Shown: piece after piece, positions 47,929-57,709 of the stretch
Layout of the letters: every line of letters begins with the position of its first letter
Position numbering within the stretch: position 1 is the stretch's first letter
Assembly (NCBI RefSeq): GCF_001653195.1
Contig: NZ_JXBB01000001.1
Location: 1-64,000 of the forward strand
Source of the DNA: Hydrogenibacillus schlegelii
GTDB taxonomy: Bacteria; Bacillota; Bacilli; Thermicanales; DSM-22653
DNA: 64,000 nt
Reading direction: 5' to 3'
The notes under the pieces: generated by a model
What the model saw: the letters and a program-made list of their open reading frames with translations, nothing else
Database searches by the model: none
Told to the model about the DNA's origin: nothing
Position numbers and translations under genes: made by a program

Positions 47929-48831
47929 CTACGGCAACGTCGATGCCGTCGACTCCACCGGGCGGTCGGGGTTTGAAAAATCGACCGCGTACCGGCGCCC
48001 CCCGACTTCGAACAGAAGGCGGCGACCGTCCCACCGAACCCGGCCGATGCTCCCCTCCGGCAGGGTCATCCGGTATCGCGTCTTTCCGTCGTCGCCGACG
48101 ACGACGAGCGCCGTCGTCGTGAAGCGGGCGATCAGGGCCCTGTCCGGAGTGGCGGTTTCCCCGAAGCTTCCCGAGGGGCGCACGGCCGAACCCGGCGCCT
48201 TCTCCACCGCCTCGAGGCGAACGGTCGGTAGGGTTTTCATGGCGGAAGGGGTGCCCGAACCCGCCGCATCCAAAGCCGGGGCGGACGGCACGCCGACGTC
48301 CGGGGCCGGAAGCGCACCCGGTCCGGCCCGGGTGCCCGAAGCCTCGATCTCAGGATCTCCGACCGCTTTGGGCGTAAGATCGCCGGTTGCCTCCGCGTGA
48401 TCCTCCGGCACCGATGCGGCCGCGGCGAGCGTCGACGCCCGAACGGCCTCCCGCTCTTCCGCCCCCGGACCGCCGGTGCTTCGACCGCCGCCTTCCGGCG
48501 CGCCCCACAGCCCCGTTCCCCACGCGAAGCCGACCACCGCCGCCGCGACCGCTCCGCCGGCAATCAGGCGCCGCAGACGGCGATGGCGGTGCCGCCGGCG
48601 GGTCGCCCGGTCTTCCAGGATGCGTGGCCAGATCCGGTCCACCGCCGACACCGGCATCGGCACCTCAGGCAGCTCCCGAAGGCGGTCGTGGAGCGCTTCC
48701 AGGGCCGCCTTCGTCCGCCGGCACTCGGCGCAGACGACGAGATGCGTCGTCACGATCTCCGCTTCCGCCGGCGTCAGGGTCCCGTCCAGTCCGGCAACGA
48801 GAAGCGGTTCGACGTCCCGGCAAAGCGTCAT
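47929..48831 (-). CDS. Zinc-finger anti-sigma factor
   Basis: A 300-residue protein. The N-terminus is a ZAS-type anti-sigma domain with His30, Cys34 and Cys37 in HLVVCAEC. A basic stretch and one membrane helix (about 88-108) follow, then an Ala/Gly/Pro-rich linker and a C-terminal domain of about 90 residues with RYRMTLPEGSIGRVRWDGRRLLFEVGG. It should hold the ECF sigma factor encoded upstream at the membrane and release it on an envelope signal. The ATG at 48831 is preceded by GGGAGGGG. Confidence 0.87.
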   Translation of the reverse strand: MTLCRDVEPLLVAGLDGTLTPAEAEIVTTHLVVCAECRRTKAALEALHDRLRELPEVPMPVSAVDRIWPRILEDRATRRRHRHRRLRRLIAGGAVAAAVVGFAWGTGLWGAPEGGGRSTGGPGAEEREAVRASTLAAAASVPEDHAEATGDLTPKAVGDPEIEASGTRAGPGALPAPDVGVPSAPALDAAGSGTPSAMKTLPTVRLEAVEKAPGSAVRPSGSFGETATPDRALIARFTTTALVVVGDDGKTRYRMTLPEGSIGRVRWDGRRLLFEVGGRRYAVDFSNPDRPVESTASTLP

Positions 48832-48944
48832 GCCCCTCCCCCTTCCGGCCCCGAATCCGTCCGTTCCGACGGCCGATCCGCCCGGCGGCCGACCTGTCCG
48901 GAGAACCGCCGGCGGGCCGATCCCCCCGGAGCGACGACCGGCCC

Positions 48945-49523
48945 TCATCCGCCCGTCCAAAGCGGCCGAAGCGCCTCTTTCAGCCGCAGGCGGGCCCGGT
49001 GCACATGCGACTTGACGGTACCCACCGGAACGGCGAGCGCCTCGGCGATCTCCTCGTACGACCAGCCGTCCCAGAGCCTGAGAAGGAGCGGCACCCGGTG
49101 ATGGGGCGGAAGCCGCCGCAGCGCTTCGGAGAGCGTCGCCGCCGCCTCTCGGGCGAGAACCTCCGCCTCGACGTCCGCCGAGGCATCCCGCATCCCCTCC
49201 CAGGCCGCTTCCGCTTCCTTCGGCCGGTTCGCCCGCCCCCGCAACCGGTCCAGGCAGACGTTCGTCACAATCCGGACGGCCCACGTCTCAAACGCCGATT
49301 CGCCTCTAAATTCAGACAATCTGAGGTACACGCGAAGGAGCGCCTCCTGCGTCGCGTCAAGGGCCTCTTCCGGATGGCCGAGAAAGTAATAGGCCCGCCG
49401 ATACAGCGGTTTTTCGACCGTTTTTAAAAGTTCGTACAGCGCATCCTCGTCCCCCAGCCGGGCCCGCCGGATGAGCTCGGCCGAAACCTTTCCGGAGCCG
49501 TCCCGTTTTCCGAACTCCTCCAT
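48945..49523 (-). CDS. ECF-type sigma factor
   Basis: A ~192-residue sigma factor. Region 2 has HPEEALDATQEALLRVYLRL and ESAFETWAVRIVTNVCLDRLR. Region 4 has LPPHHRVPLLLRLWDGWSYEEIAEAL and VGTVKSHVHRARLRLKEAL. The anti-sigma gene follows 113 bases later. A TGCAAC-N16-CGTC element at 49549-49574 suggests self-activation. The start at 49523 is a compromise: AGGGG lies upstream and the N-terminus then matches family length, while an alternative start at 49559 would lie inside the promoter. Confidence 0.92.
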   Translation of the reverse strand: MEEFGKRDGSGKVSAELIRRARLGDEDALYELLKTVEKPLYRRAYYFLGHPEEALDATQEALLRVYLRLSEFRGESAFETWAVRIVTNVCLDRLRGRANRPKEAEAAWEGMRDASADVEAEVLAREAAATLSEALRRLPPHHRVPLLLRLWDGWSYEEIAEALAVPVGTVKSHVHRARLRLKEALRPLWTGG

Positions 49524-49548
49524 CTCGCCGACCCCTCTCGCCCCGTTT

Positions 49549-49574
49549 GACGTGCACAAATGCCGCCGGTTGCA
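49549..49574 (-). promoter_or_regulatory. ECF-type autoregulatory promoter
   Basis: Minus strand TGCAAC, 16 bases, CGTC. The spacing and the AAC/CGT cores match ECF promoters such as those of sigma-W (TGAAAC-N16-CGTA). The start would be ~20 bases before the sigma gene. Confidence 0.6.
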
Positions 49575-49631
49575 CCTCCGGATATGTATATCTTACAGCA
49601 TCGGTTCGGAAAAGGCAAATTTTATCGCTCC

Positions 49632-49660
49632 TTTTTTCGGCCTTCCGAAGCCGGTATAAT
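49632..49660 (+). promoter_or_regulatory. Promoter of the DUF1614 gene
   Basis: A perfect TATAAT at 49655-49660 with only TTTTTT at the -35 distance. It is divergent from the ECF operon, with a ~24-base leader. Confidence 0.5.
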
Positions 49661-49690
49661 CGGAGTAAGTTCCCCCGAGGAGGCCTTTCG

Positions 49691-50338
49691 ATGCCTATTT
49701 TTGCGTTTTTTCTGCTGCTTCTCCTTTTGCCGTTTCTCGCCGTCACCCTCTTCTTTCAGGTGACCGCCTTTTCCTTCACGAAGCTCGGCCTGACCCCGAT
49801 CGGCGCGACGACGCTCCTTACCCTCTCCGTCGTCGGCAGCATGATCAACCTGCCGGTCAGCCGCCGGCGGACGGTCGTCTACCGGCCGGAAGCCCCGCCG
49901 TTTTTTTCCCGGTACTTTTTTTATTACCCGCCGCAGGTGGATGAACAGATCATCGCCGTCAACGTCGGCGGTGCCGTCATCCCCCTCCTCTTCAGCCTCT
50001 ACCTCCTCCTCACCCGGGCGCCGCTTCTTCCGACCCTCATCGGCGCCGCCGTCGTCACCGCCGTCGCCAAGGCCCTTGCCCGGCCCGTTCCGGGCGTCGG
50101 AATCGCTCTTCCCGCCTTCATCCCGCCGCTCGTCGCCGCCGCCGTCGCCCTCCTCATCGACCGAAACCACGCCGCGGCCATCGCCTATGTCTCCGGCGTC
50201 CTCGGCACGCTGATCGGCGCCGACCTCTTAAACCTCCACCGCCTCCGGGACATCGGCGGCCATATCCTGAGCATCGGCGGCGCCGGCGTCTTCGACGGCA
50301 TCTTCCTCACGAGCATCATCGCCGCCTTTCTCGCTTAA
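49691..50338 (+). CDS. DUF1614 membrane protein
   Basis: A 215-residue protein with about six hydrophobic segments. It matches DUF1614: an N-terminal helix, SVVGSMINLPV, NVGGAVIPLLFSLYLL, and the C-terminal GADLLNLHRLRDIGGHILSIGGAGVFDGIFL block. Function is unknown. The ATG at 49691 follows GAGGAGG. It is divergent from the ECF sigma gene and ends at a strong terminator; a link to the sigma factor is only positional. Confidence 0.85.
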   Translation: MPIFAFFLLLLLLPFLAVTLFFQVTAFSFTKLGLTPIGATTLLTLSVVGSMINLPVSRRRTVVYRPEAPPFFSRYFFYYPPQVDEQIIAVNVGGAVIPLLFSLYLLLTRAPLLPTLIGAAVVTAVAKALARPVPGVGIALPAFIPPLVAAAVALLIDRNHAAAIAYVSGVLGTLIGADLLNLHRLRDIGGHILSIGGAGVFDGIFLTSIIAAFLA

Positions 50339-50396
50339 ACGGCGCGACAAAACCGGGGCGACCGATCAACGGCACGACAAAGCCGGCGCGAACCAT

Positions 50397-50429
50397 CCAA
50401 ACCGCCCGGACGAGGTCCGGGCGGTTTGG
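50397..50429. terminator. Bidirectional terminator
   Basis: CCAAACCGCCCGGAC, GAG loop, GTCCGGGCGGTTTGG: a 15-bp perfect stem between the convergent DUF1614 and CoA-binding genes. The U-tract is short. Confidence 0.8.
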
Positions 50430-50512
50430 TCATGTCCACCGACGACGGTCGAAGGTCCAAATACAAGCGCAAAAAGCGCCTTTTCTGCCGCTTTTTGCGC
50501 GCAGCCATTCGC

Positions 50513-50965
50513 TCACCGGCCGAGAATCAGCCGCCCGTGTTCGATCTTGATGCAGCGATTCGTCACCACGTCGAGCCCGCCGGCCGTCGCGATGCGGACC
50601 GTCTCATCGTTGTGGACCCCGAGCTGAAGCCAGAGCGCCCGTGCCCCGATCGCCACCGCCTGCTCCGCGATCGGCGGCGTCTCCTCGCTCCGACGGAAGA
50701 CGTCGACGATGTCCACCGGCCCGTCGATCGCCTGAAGATGGGGCACCGCCGGGATGCCGAGCCACGCTTCGAGTCGCGGGTTGACCGGGATCACCTCATA
50801 GCCGTGATCCTTCAGGTAAAGCGCCACCCGGTAGCTGTCCCGCTCCGGCTTATCGGAGATGCCGACGACGGCAATCCGCCGCGCCGACCGGAGAAGCGCC
50901 TCAATCTCTCCGTCTTCCTGAAGCCACCGCCCGACCCGCGCCGCTTCCGATCCCGTTTGGTTCAT
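50513..50965 (-). CDS. CoA-binding (YccU/YneT-type) protein
   Basis: A 150-residue Rossmann-fold CoA-binding domain with AVVGISDKPERDSYRVALYLKDHGYEVIPVNP, LWLQLGVHNDE and the C-terminal NRCIKIEHGRL. It is homologous to the N-terminal domain of succinyl-CoA synthetase alpha. Its role is not established. The ATG at 50965 follows AGAGGAGGCG. It lies 17 bases after the GGDEF gene and is probably co-transcribed with it and dinG. Confidence 0.9.
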   Translation of the reverse strand: MNQTGSEAARVGRWLQEDGEIEALLRSARRIAVVGISDKPERDSYRVALYLKDHGYEVIPVNPRLEAWLGIPAVPHLQAIDGPVDIVDVFRRSEETPPIAEQAVAIGARALWLQLGVHNDETVRIATAGGLDVVTNRCIKIEHGRLILGR

Positions 50966-50982
50966 AACCTCGCCTCCTCTTT

Positions 50983-52317
50983 TTACGATCCGGAGTCCCC
51001 GCATTCCCCTTCTTTCTCTCCTTCATGCTCTCCGATTCCCTCGTCTTCCACCCTCACCCCCCCTTCTTCGGATAACGCCAGGGGCCTCATCCGCGGCATC
51101 CCGCCGTCCGACGCATAAAGCGTCGCGCAGTTTTTCCCCCGCGTCTTCGACGCATAGAGCGCCTCGTCCGCCCGCCGGATGAGCTCCTGAAGGTTCCGAG
51201 CGTCGTCCGGAAAGAGGGCCGCCCCGATCGACACCGAAAGCGGATGCTCCCCGTCCTCCAGCAGGAGGGTCGCCCGGGCCAGCCGCCGCCGGAGCTCCCG
51301 AAGCCGCGCCGTCACCCCCTTCCGATCGAAACCGCGCAGAATGAGCAAAAATTCATCGCCGCCGTAGCGGTAGGCCTGCACCCGTTCATCCTCCATCCGC
51401 CGGAGGAGCTCCGCGATGAGGATGAGCAGCCGGTCGCCGGCCGAATGGCCGTACCGGTCGTTCACCCGCTTCAGGTCGTCCGAGTCGACCATGACGAGGG
51501 CGACCGGATGGGCCGCCGCGTCCCGGAGCGCCGCCCGGAGGTCCCGTTCGAACGCCCGGCGGTTTTTCAGGCCGGTGAGCTCGTCGTAATACGACAGCCG
51601 CTCGACCTCCTGAAACAGCTCCGCCGATGCCACCGCCGCGATCATCTGCCCGCCGATGATCTCGAGCAGCCGGATGCTCTCTTCGCCGTACGCGGCCGGC
51701 CGGGTGCTCTGGACCGACACCACCGCCTGCGCCCGGTCTTTGTAATAAAGCGGCACAAAAAGCGCCGACTCGATCCGACTGTCCGCCTCTCCCCAGCGGA
51801 GGTGCGGCGTGCCGGCGATCTCCTCCGCCCGGCGGAACAGAAACGGCCGGCCTTCCCGAAGCGCCAGCCCGACCAGTCCCTGACCCGGCCAGAGCGTCAC
51901 CGGGTCGTACCGCCGCCCTCCCTCGACGAAATACGGCACCGTCACCCGCCTTTTTCGGTCGACGAGGGCGACGAAAAACACGTCCGCCGGAATAAGCCGC
52001 GCCACCGTCCGGTGCACCTCGGCGTAGATCGCCTCCGGATCAAACGTGCGGAACAGCTTGAGCGAAAGCCGGAAGACCTCGTCGGCGACGGCGTTTTGCG
52101 CCTTCAGGCGGTCGAGCTCCTCCTGAATGAGATGCAGCTCCGATAAAATCGGCAAAAACGCCTCCCGCATCCCCTCCCGACCGTCCGCCGTCGGCTCGAA
52201 CGCCGTTTCCCGAAGCAACGCCTGGCCGAACTCGATGAGCGGCGACGCATCGCCGGTCCGGCGCAGACGGCTGAGCGCCTCTCGAAGCCGCCCGAGCCAC
52301 ATCGCCCATTCCGTCAC
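50983..52317 (-). CDS. GAF-GGDEF diguanylate cyclase
   Basis: A 444-residue soluble protein: a helical N-terminus, a GAF domain (about 105-235) and a GGDEF domain (about 245-405) with an intact YRYGGDEF active site and LTGLKNRRAFERDL. The product would be cyclic di-GMP from two GTP. The RxxD inhibitory site that normally precedes GGDEF by five residues is absent (DERV there), so classic product inhibition is unlikely. An acidic tail of ~40 residues follows. The GTG at 52317 has GGAGGG upstream. It is 18 bases after dinG. Confidence 0.88.
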   Translation of the reverse strand: MTEWAMWLGRLREALSRLRRTGDASPLIEFGQALLRETAFEPTADGREGMREAFLPILSELHLIQEELDRLKAQNAVADEVFRLSLKLFRTFDPEAIYAEVHRTVARLIPADVFFVALVDRKRRVTVPYFVEGGRRYDPVTLWPGQGLVGLALREGRPFLFRRAEEIAGTPHLRWGEADSRIESALFVPLYYKDRAQAVVSVQSTRPAAYGEESIRLLEIIGGQMIAAVASAELFQEVERLSYYDELTGLKNRRAFERDLRAALRDAAAHPVALVMVDSDDLKRVNDRYGHSAGDRLLILIAELLRRMEDERVQAYRYGGDEFLLILRGFDRKGVTARLRELRRRLARATLLLEDGEHPLSVSIGAALFPDDARNLQELIRRADEALYASKTRGKNCATLYASDGGMPRMRPLALSEEGGVRVEDEGIGEHEGEKEGECGDSGS

Positions 52318-52335
52318 AGGGGGGTCCCTCCACCG

Positions 52336-54594
52336 TTACCGCCCTTCGCTCGGGTCGCCCGTCGTCGACTCAGCGCCCTGCCTCTCCGGCGTCACCGCCG
52401 TCTGCGACGGGACATACGCCCGCAGGGCATCGAGGGACCCGACGCGAGCCGGCGGCAGGGCGGCGATCATTCTCCGGCCGTACCGTTTTGTGAGAAGCCG
52501 CCCGTCGAGGAACACGACGGCTCCGCGATCGTCTTTCGTCCGGATCAGCCGGCCGATGCCCTGCCGGAGGCGAAGGAGCGCCTCGGGGAGGAAAAACGCC
52601 GTAAACGGATCCTGTCCCGACCGCCGGAGCGCCCGTTCCCGGGCCCGGACGCGCGGATCTGCCGGATTGGCGAACGGAAGTTTCGTCACCACGACGCACA
52701 CCAGCCCGTCCCCGGGCAGGTCGATCCCCTCCCAGAACGTCTCGTTGCCGAACAAAACCGCCCGCGGCGTCGCCCGGAAGCGGGCGACGAGCGCCTCCCG
52801 GTCCGCCTCCGGCGTGTGCAAAAGGAGATCGATTCCCTCGCCCTCCGCCCACGGCCGGAGCATCTCCCCGACGGCGCGGATGTGGGCAAAATTCGTAAAG
52901 AGGGCAAGCGTCCGCCCGCCGGTTTTTTCCAGCACCTGTTTCAGCGCCCGGGCGACGTAGGCGAGATACGCTCCCTCTTCCCGGGGATCCGGACCCGAGC
53001 GGCTGAAGACGTACAACATCTGCGACGCCGTGTCAAACGGGCTCGGAAGCACCAGCGCCGTCGCCGACGCCCCCAGACCGAAAGCGTCCGCGACCGCCCG
53101 GCGATCCGCCTCGTTTCGGCCGTCGGGAAAAAGCGTCGCCGAGACGATGACCGGCGGCACCTCCTGAAAAAACGGCGCGAGGATCTCCCGGGCGTCGATC
53201 GGCTCCCCGTGCAGAGAGAGCCACCGGGCTCGGGCGGAAGGGATCGCCCCGTCGATCCACGCTGCCCCCGGCGGCATCGTCCGCTCGACCCAAAAGGCCG
53301 TCGTCCCGTCCGCCGCCTCCGTCGCCCGATCGAGGAGCGCCACCACGCCGGCGATCTTTTCCTTGAGGCGCCGAAGGCCCCGAATCGTCGGCTCCTCCCA
53401 CCCTTCCGCCGCCTGAAGCCGGTCGAGGTACTGGAGCAACGCCTCGGCCGCCGCCCGATCGCCCCGCGGCACGGCGATCGGCCCCTCAATCGGTCGGGCC
53501 TCTCCGAAAACCGCCGGACGCTCCGCGGGACGTTCCCCCGCCGAAACCGGCGATCCGCCGGAGAACCCGGTAGGAGAAGGCGACGGCGGAAACAGCGCCG
53601 CTTCGAGGGCGAGAAAAACGTGCTCCAGCGCCGCGACGAGCCGGTCAAAGTGCCCCCGGACCTCCTCCAACACCGCCGCCGAAAAGACGTCCTCCATCCA
53701 GCTCTGCCGCCTTCGCTCGATCTCCCGGAACCACCCCTCCACCCGTTCGATCGAAACGCTCGCGGCAAAATACCGCATCGCCGCCTCCGGCACGCGGTGC
53801 CCCTCGTCGAGGACCAGCCGGCCGTACTTCGGCAGCACGGCGCTTTCCCCGGCCGCCCGGAGGGCGAGATCGGCAAACACGAGGGCGTGGTTGGCGACCA
53901 AAAGATGCACCCGCCCCCACGCCCGGCGGGCCTGCTGGATGAAACACCGGTCATAATGCGGCGACCGCTTCTGGTGGCAGTCCTCCGCATCGCCGGCGAC
54001 CTCCGCCCACACGTCCGGTGGCACCGACACGCCGAGGGTCCGGCGCTCTCCCTCCCCGCCGGCGGCCAGGGCCGCCAGGACCGCCGACCGAAGGCGCTCC
54101 GCTGCCGCCTGCAGGGCCCCTCCCTCCCGACCGGCCCGCTCGACGAACCGGTCGAGCCGCCGAAGGCAGACGTAATGGCTCCGTCCCTTGGCAAGCGCAT
54201 AGCGAAAGTCCTCGACCCCGGCCGCCTGAAGCGCCCGGGCGACGAGGGGGAGGTCTTTTCCGATGAGCTGCCCCTGCAGCGTGAGCGTCTGCGTCGAGAC
54301 GACGACGAGCTCCCCGCTTTGGACGGCATAAATGGCCGCGGCGACGAGATACGCCAGCGACTTTCCCGTCCCCGTCGGCGCCTCCGCCAGAAGCGGCCGA
54401 CCGGCGAACAGATGCTCGAGCACCGCTTCGGCGAGTTCCACCTGCTCGCTCCGCCGCTCGTATCCCGGAAGCAACCGGCCGAGCGGGCCGTCCGGAGCAA
54501 AAATCGCCAAAAGCGTCCGGCGCGCGGCCTCGTAAGCATCCCGTTCGCCGGCGGCGCCCACCTCCGGCCGCTCGCCGGCGACCTTACGTTCCAT
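52336..54594 (-). CDS. dinG: DinG-family ATP-dependent DNA helicase
   Basis: A 752-residue XPD/DinG-type superfamily 2 helicase: Walker A EAPTGTGKSLAYL, the DEGH box in LVLDEGHRVPE, motif V/VI in FWEGIDLPGDGL and RLRQGIGRLIRT. The iron-sulfur region shows Cys in SHYVCLRR, EDC and YDRC. The position usually occupied by the third ligand (before PHY) is Ser, so the cluster may be altered. It unwinds DNA 5' to 3' and is linked to repair of R-loops and forks. It starts inside the 3' end of the YpiB-like gene (11-base overlap). Confidence 0.92.
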   Translation of the reverse strand: MERKVAGERPEVGAAGERDAYEAARRTLLAIFAPDGPLGRLLPGYERRSEQVELAEAVLEHLFAGRPLLAEAPTGTGKSLAYLVAAAIYAVQSGELVVVSTQTLTLQGQLIGKDLPLVARALQAAGVEDFRYALAKGRSHYVCLRRLDRFVERAGREGGALQAAAERLRSAVLAALAAGGEGERRTLGVSVPPDVWAEVAGDAEDCHQKRSPHYDRCFIQQARRAWGRVHLLVANHALVFADLALRAAGESAVLPKYGRLVLDEGHRVPEAAMRYFAASVSIERVEGWFREIERRRQSWMEDVFSAAVLEEVRGHFDRLVAALEHVFLALEAALFPPSPSPTGFSGGSPVSAGERPAERPAVFGEARPIEGPIAVPRGDRAAAEALLQYLDRLQAAEGWEEPTIRGLRRLKEKIAGVVALLDRATEAADGTTAFWVERTMPPGAAWIDGAIPSARARWLSLHGEPIDAREILAPFFQEVPPVIVSATLFPDGRNEADRRAVADAFGLGASATALVLPSPFDTASQMLYVFSRSGPDPREEGAYLAYVARALKQVLEKTGGRTLALFTNFAHIRAVGEMLRPWAEGEGIDLLLHTPEADREALVARFRATPRAVLFGNETFWEGIDLPGDGLVCVVVTKLPFANPADPRVRARERALRRSGQDPFTAFFLPEALLRLRQGIGRLIRTKDDRGAVVFLDGRLLTKRYGRRMIAALPPARVGSLDALRAYVPSQTAVTPERQGAESTTGDPSEGR

Positions 54595-55177
54595 CGTCCC
54601 GTCCCTCCTCGCGGGGCGCGCCGGCGTTCCCCTCGGCGGCCGGGCCGGTCCCGGCCGCGCTCAAACTTCGAAGCTCGGCCGACAGGCGCTCGATGTCCCG
54701 GCGGGCCATCTCGATGAACGATGAATCGAGCTGTTCCCGGGCCGCCTGATAGATGTCGAGGGCCCGGTCGATCGCCGCCCGAAGTTCGACTTTGGCCCGC
54801 TCCGGATCGAGGCGGGGGTCCCGGGCGTCCCGGTAGGCAACGCGAGCGTACCATTCCGCCTCTTCGACCCCGTCGAAGTCAAGCACGACGTCGATCGGCG
54901 CATCGTCGTCCACCATGGCGGCGACGAATAGAATCGGATCGGGGATCGGCACCCCCCGAATAAAGCCCTCGTAAAGCACCCGGGGCCAGAGGCCGCTTCG
55001 GCGCGTCGAAAGCTTGACCCCGATATCGGAAAACTCCAGCGAATGCATCAACCGGACCCGTTCCAGCCGTCCGGCCAAAAACGAAAGCAGCGCGAGCCGC
55101 CCCGGGTCTTGCACCCCCGTCTCGACAAAGCGGCGGATCGCTTCCCATTTGGCCTTCCGGTTGCTGCGGTCGGCCAT
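54584..55177 (-). CDS. YpiB-like (UPF0302) protein
   Basis: A ~197-residue protein without membrane segments. The pattern LLSFLAGRLERVRLMHSLEF, then a PRxL block, IDVVLDFDGVEEAEWYARV and a C-terminal helix AAIDRALDIYQ ending in ERLSAELRSL follows the layout of Bacillus YpiB. Identity looks low, so the family call is tentative. The ATG at 55177 follows GGTTGGCAGGTGA. The upstream region contains a duplicated 21-bp segment. It overlaps dinG by 11 bases, making it the first gene of that operon. Confidence 0.5.
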   Translation of the reverse strand: MADRSNRKAKWEAIRRFVETGVQDPGRLALLSFLAGRLERVRLMHSLEFSDIGVKLSTRRSGLWPRVLYEGFIRGVPIPDPILFVAAMVDDDAPIDVVLDFDGVEEAEWYARVAYRDARDPRLDPERAKVELRAAIDRALDIYQAAREQLDSSFIEMARRDIERLSAELRSLSAAGTGPAAEGNAGAPREEGRDDGT

Positions 55178-55218
55178 GTCGTCACCTGCCAACCTTCAGT
55201 CGTCACCTGCCAACCTTA
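55178..55218. repeat. Tandem 21-bp duplication at the YpiB-like start
   Basis: GTCGTCACCTGCCAACCTT plus two bases is present twice, starting at 55178 and 55199. Each copy contains the AAGGTTGGCAGGTGA ribosome-binding segment of the gene on the minus strand, so the mRNA carries the site twice. Confidence 0.8.
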
Positions 55219-55273
55219 CATGCGTCGCATGCGTAGCCGCTCGTCCTTGCGTCGTTGCTCGTCACTTCAATTT

Positions 55274-55282
55274 ATTTTAGCA
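55274..55282 (-). promoter_or_regulatory. Extended -10 promoter of the YpiB-like/dinG operon
   Basis: Minus strand TGCTAAAAT, with no good -35. The leader would be ~90 bases and includes the duplicated segment. Confidence 0.45.
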
Positions 55283-55283
55283 T

Positions 55284-55323
55284 AAAAAAGAAAGAACGGC
55301 GCATCCGGACGCGCCGCTTTTTC
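55284..55323 (-). terminator. Terminator of the M20 amidohydrolase gene
   Basis: Minus strand GCGGCGC and GCGCCGT with an 8-base loop, then TCTTTCTTTTTT. It lies 12 bases after the stop codon. Confidence 0.85.
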
Positions 55324-55334
55324 CGTCCACCCTC

Positions 55335-56579
<1,245 letters not shown>

Positions 56580-56683
56580 CGCCGTCCCCCTTTCGCCTCC
56601 GCCCGCGACCGCCGCCTTCCGCCGGAGCGGACCGGCTTCGCCCCGGACGTCCCATCGCCGAATCGAATCAAAGGAGGGCAAAC

Positions 56684-57709
56684 ATGCGCATCGTCATCGC
56701 CGGAGGAAGCGGCCTCATCGGCCGCAACCTCACCCGATCGCTGCTGGAAGACGGCCACACCGTCCTGTGGCTCACGCGAAATCCGCGCCTTTCCGACCGG
56801 GCGGTGATCGCCGCCCCACCACCGGCCGAGCGGACAACCCGCTCGTTCTCCGGATCGGGCGCCTCACGCCCCGGACCGATCCCCGTCTCCTGGCTTGCGG
56901 CCGACGCCCGACCGGAAGACGAACTCGAGCGCCACGCTCCCCTCGACGCCGCCGTCAACCTCGCCGGAACCCCGATCGACGGCCGCTGGACGCCGGCCAA
57001 AAAGCGGCACATCCTCGAAAGCCGCCTTCGGGCGACCGCCGTGCTCCTCGAACTCCTCGCGCGCCTCCCCGCCGAAGCGCGACCTCGCGTCCTCATCAGC
57101 GCCTCCGCCGTCGAAGCCCGCCTCCCCGTTCCCCCGGAAGCCGAAACGGGCCCCACCGCAGCCGTTCTCCGGGAGCGCGGACTTTCGTTTCTCGCCGCCG
57201 TCACCCGCCGCTGGGAGACGGCGGCGGGCCGGGCCGAAGCCCTCGGCCTTCGCACCGTCTTTGCCCGCTTCGGCGTCGTCTTCGCCAGGGAGGGAGGCGC
57301 CTTCCCTCGCCTCGTGCTTCCGTACCGCCTCTTTGCCGGCGGACCGATCGCCGGCGGCTGGGCGTGGGTCTCGTGGGTGCACATCGCCGACGTCGTCGGC
57401 CTGATCCGCCTCGCCCTGGAGGACGCCACCGTCGTCGGTCCGCTTCACGTCACCGCCCCCAACCCGGCCACGATGGACGCGATCGGGCGCGCCGTCGCGG
57501 CGCGGCTCCGGCGGCCGCATTGGCTCCCCGTGCCGGCCTTCGCGCTCCGGCTCGCCCTCGGCGAGATGAGCGACCTCCTCATCCGGGGCCACCGCGTCCT
57601 CCCGGAAGAAGCCCTCGCTCGCGGCTATGCGTTCCGCTTCCCGACCGTCGAAACGGCGCTTCAGGATCTCCTTTCGCCACCGAAGGCGGAATCGGGCCCA
57701 CCGGCGTGA
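56684..57709 (+). CDS. TIGR01777-family epimerase-like protein
   Basis: A 341-residue extended short-chain dehydrogenase of the YfcH/TIGR01777 type. It has the NAD motif VIAGGSGLIGRNL, the substrate block AVNLAGTPIDGRWTPAKKRHILESRL, VSWVHIADVVGLIRLAL and the typical C-terminal DUF1731 segment with RGHRVLPEEALARGYAFRFP. The biochemical role is unknown. The ATG at 56684 follows AAAGGAGG. Its last 49 bases overlap the end of dabA on the opposite strand. Confidence 0.9.
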   Translation: MRIVIAGGSGLIGRNLTRSLLEDGHTVLWLTRNPRLSDRAVIAAPPPAERTTRSFSGSGASRPGPIPVSWLAADARPEDELERHAPLDAAVNLAGTPIDGRWTPAKKRHILESRLRATAVLLELLARLPAEARPRVLISASAVEARLPVPPEAETGPTAAVLRERGLSFLAAVTRRWETAAGRAEALGLRTVFARFGVVFAREGGAFPRLVLPYRLFAGGPIAGGWAWVSWVHIADVVGLIRLALEDATVVGPLHVTAPNPATMDAIGRAVAARLRRPHWLPVPAFALRLALGEMSDLLIRGHRVLPEEALARGYAFRFPTVETALQDLLSPPKAESGPPA

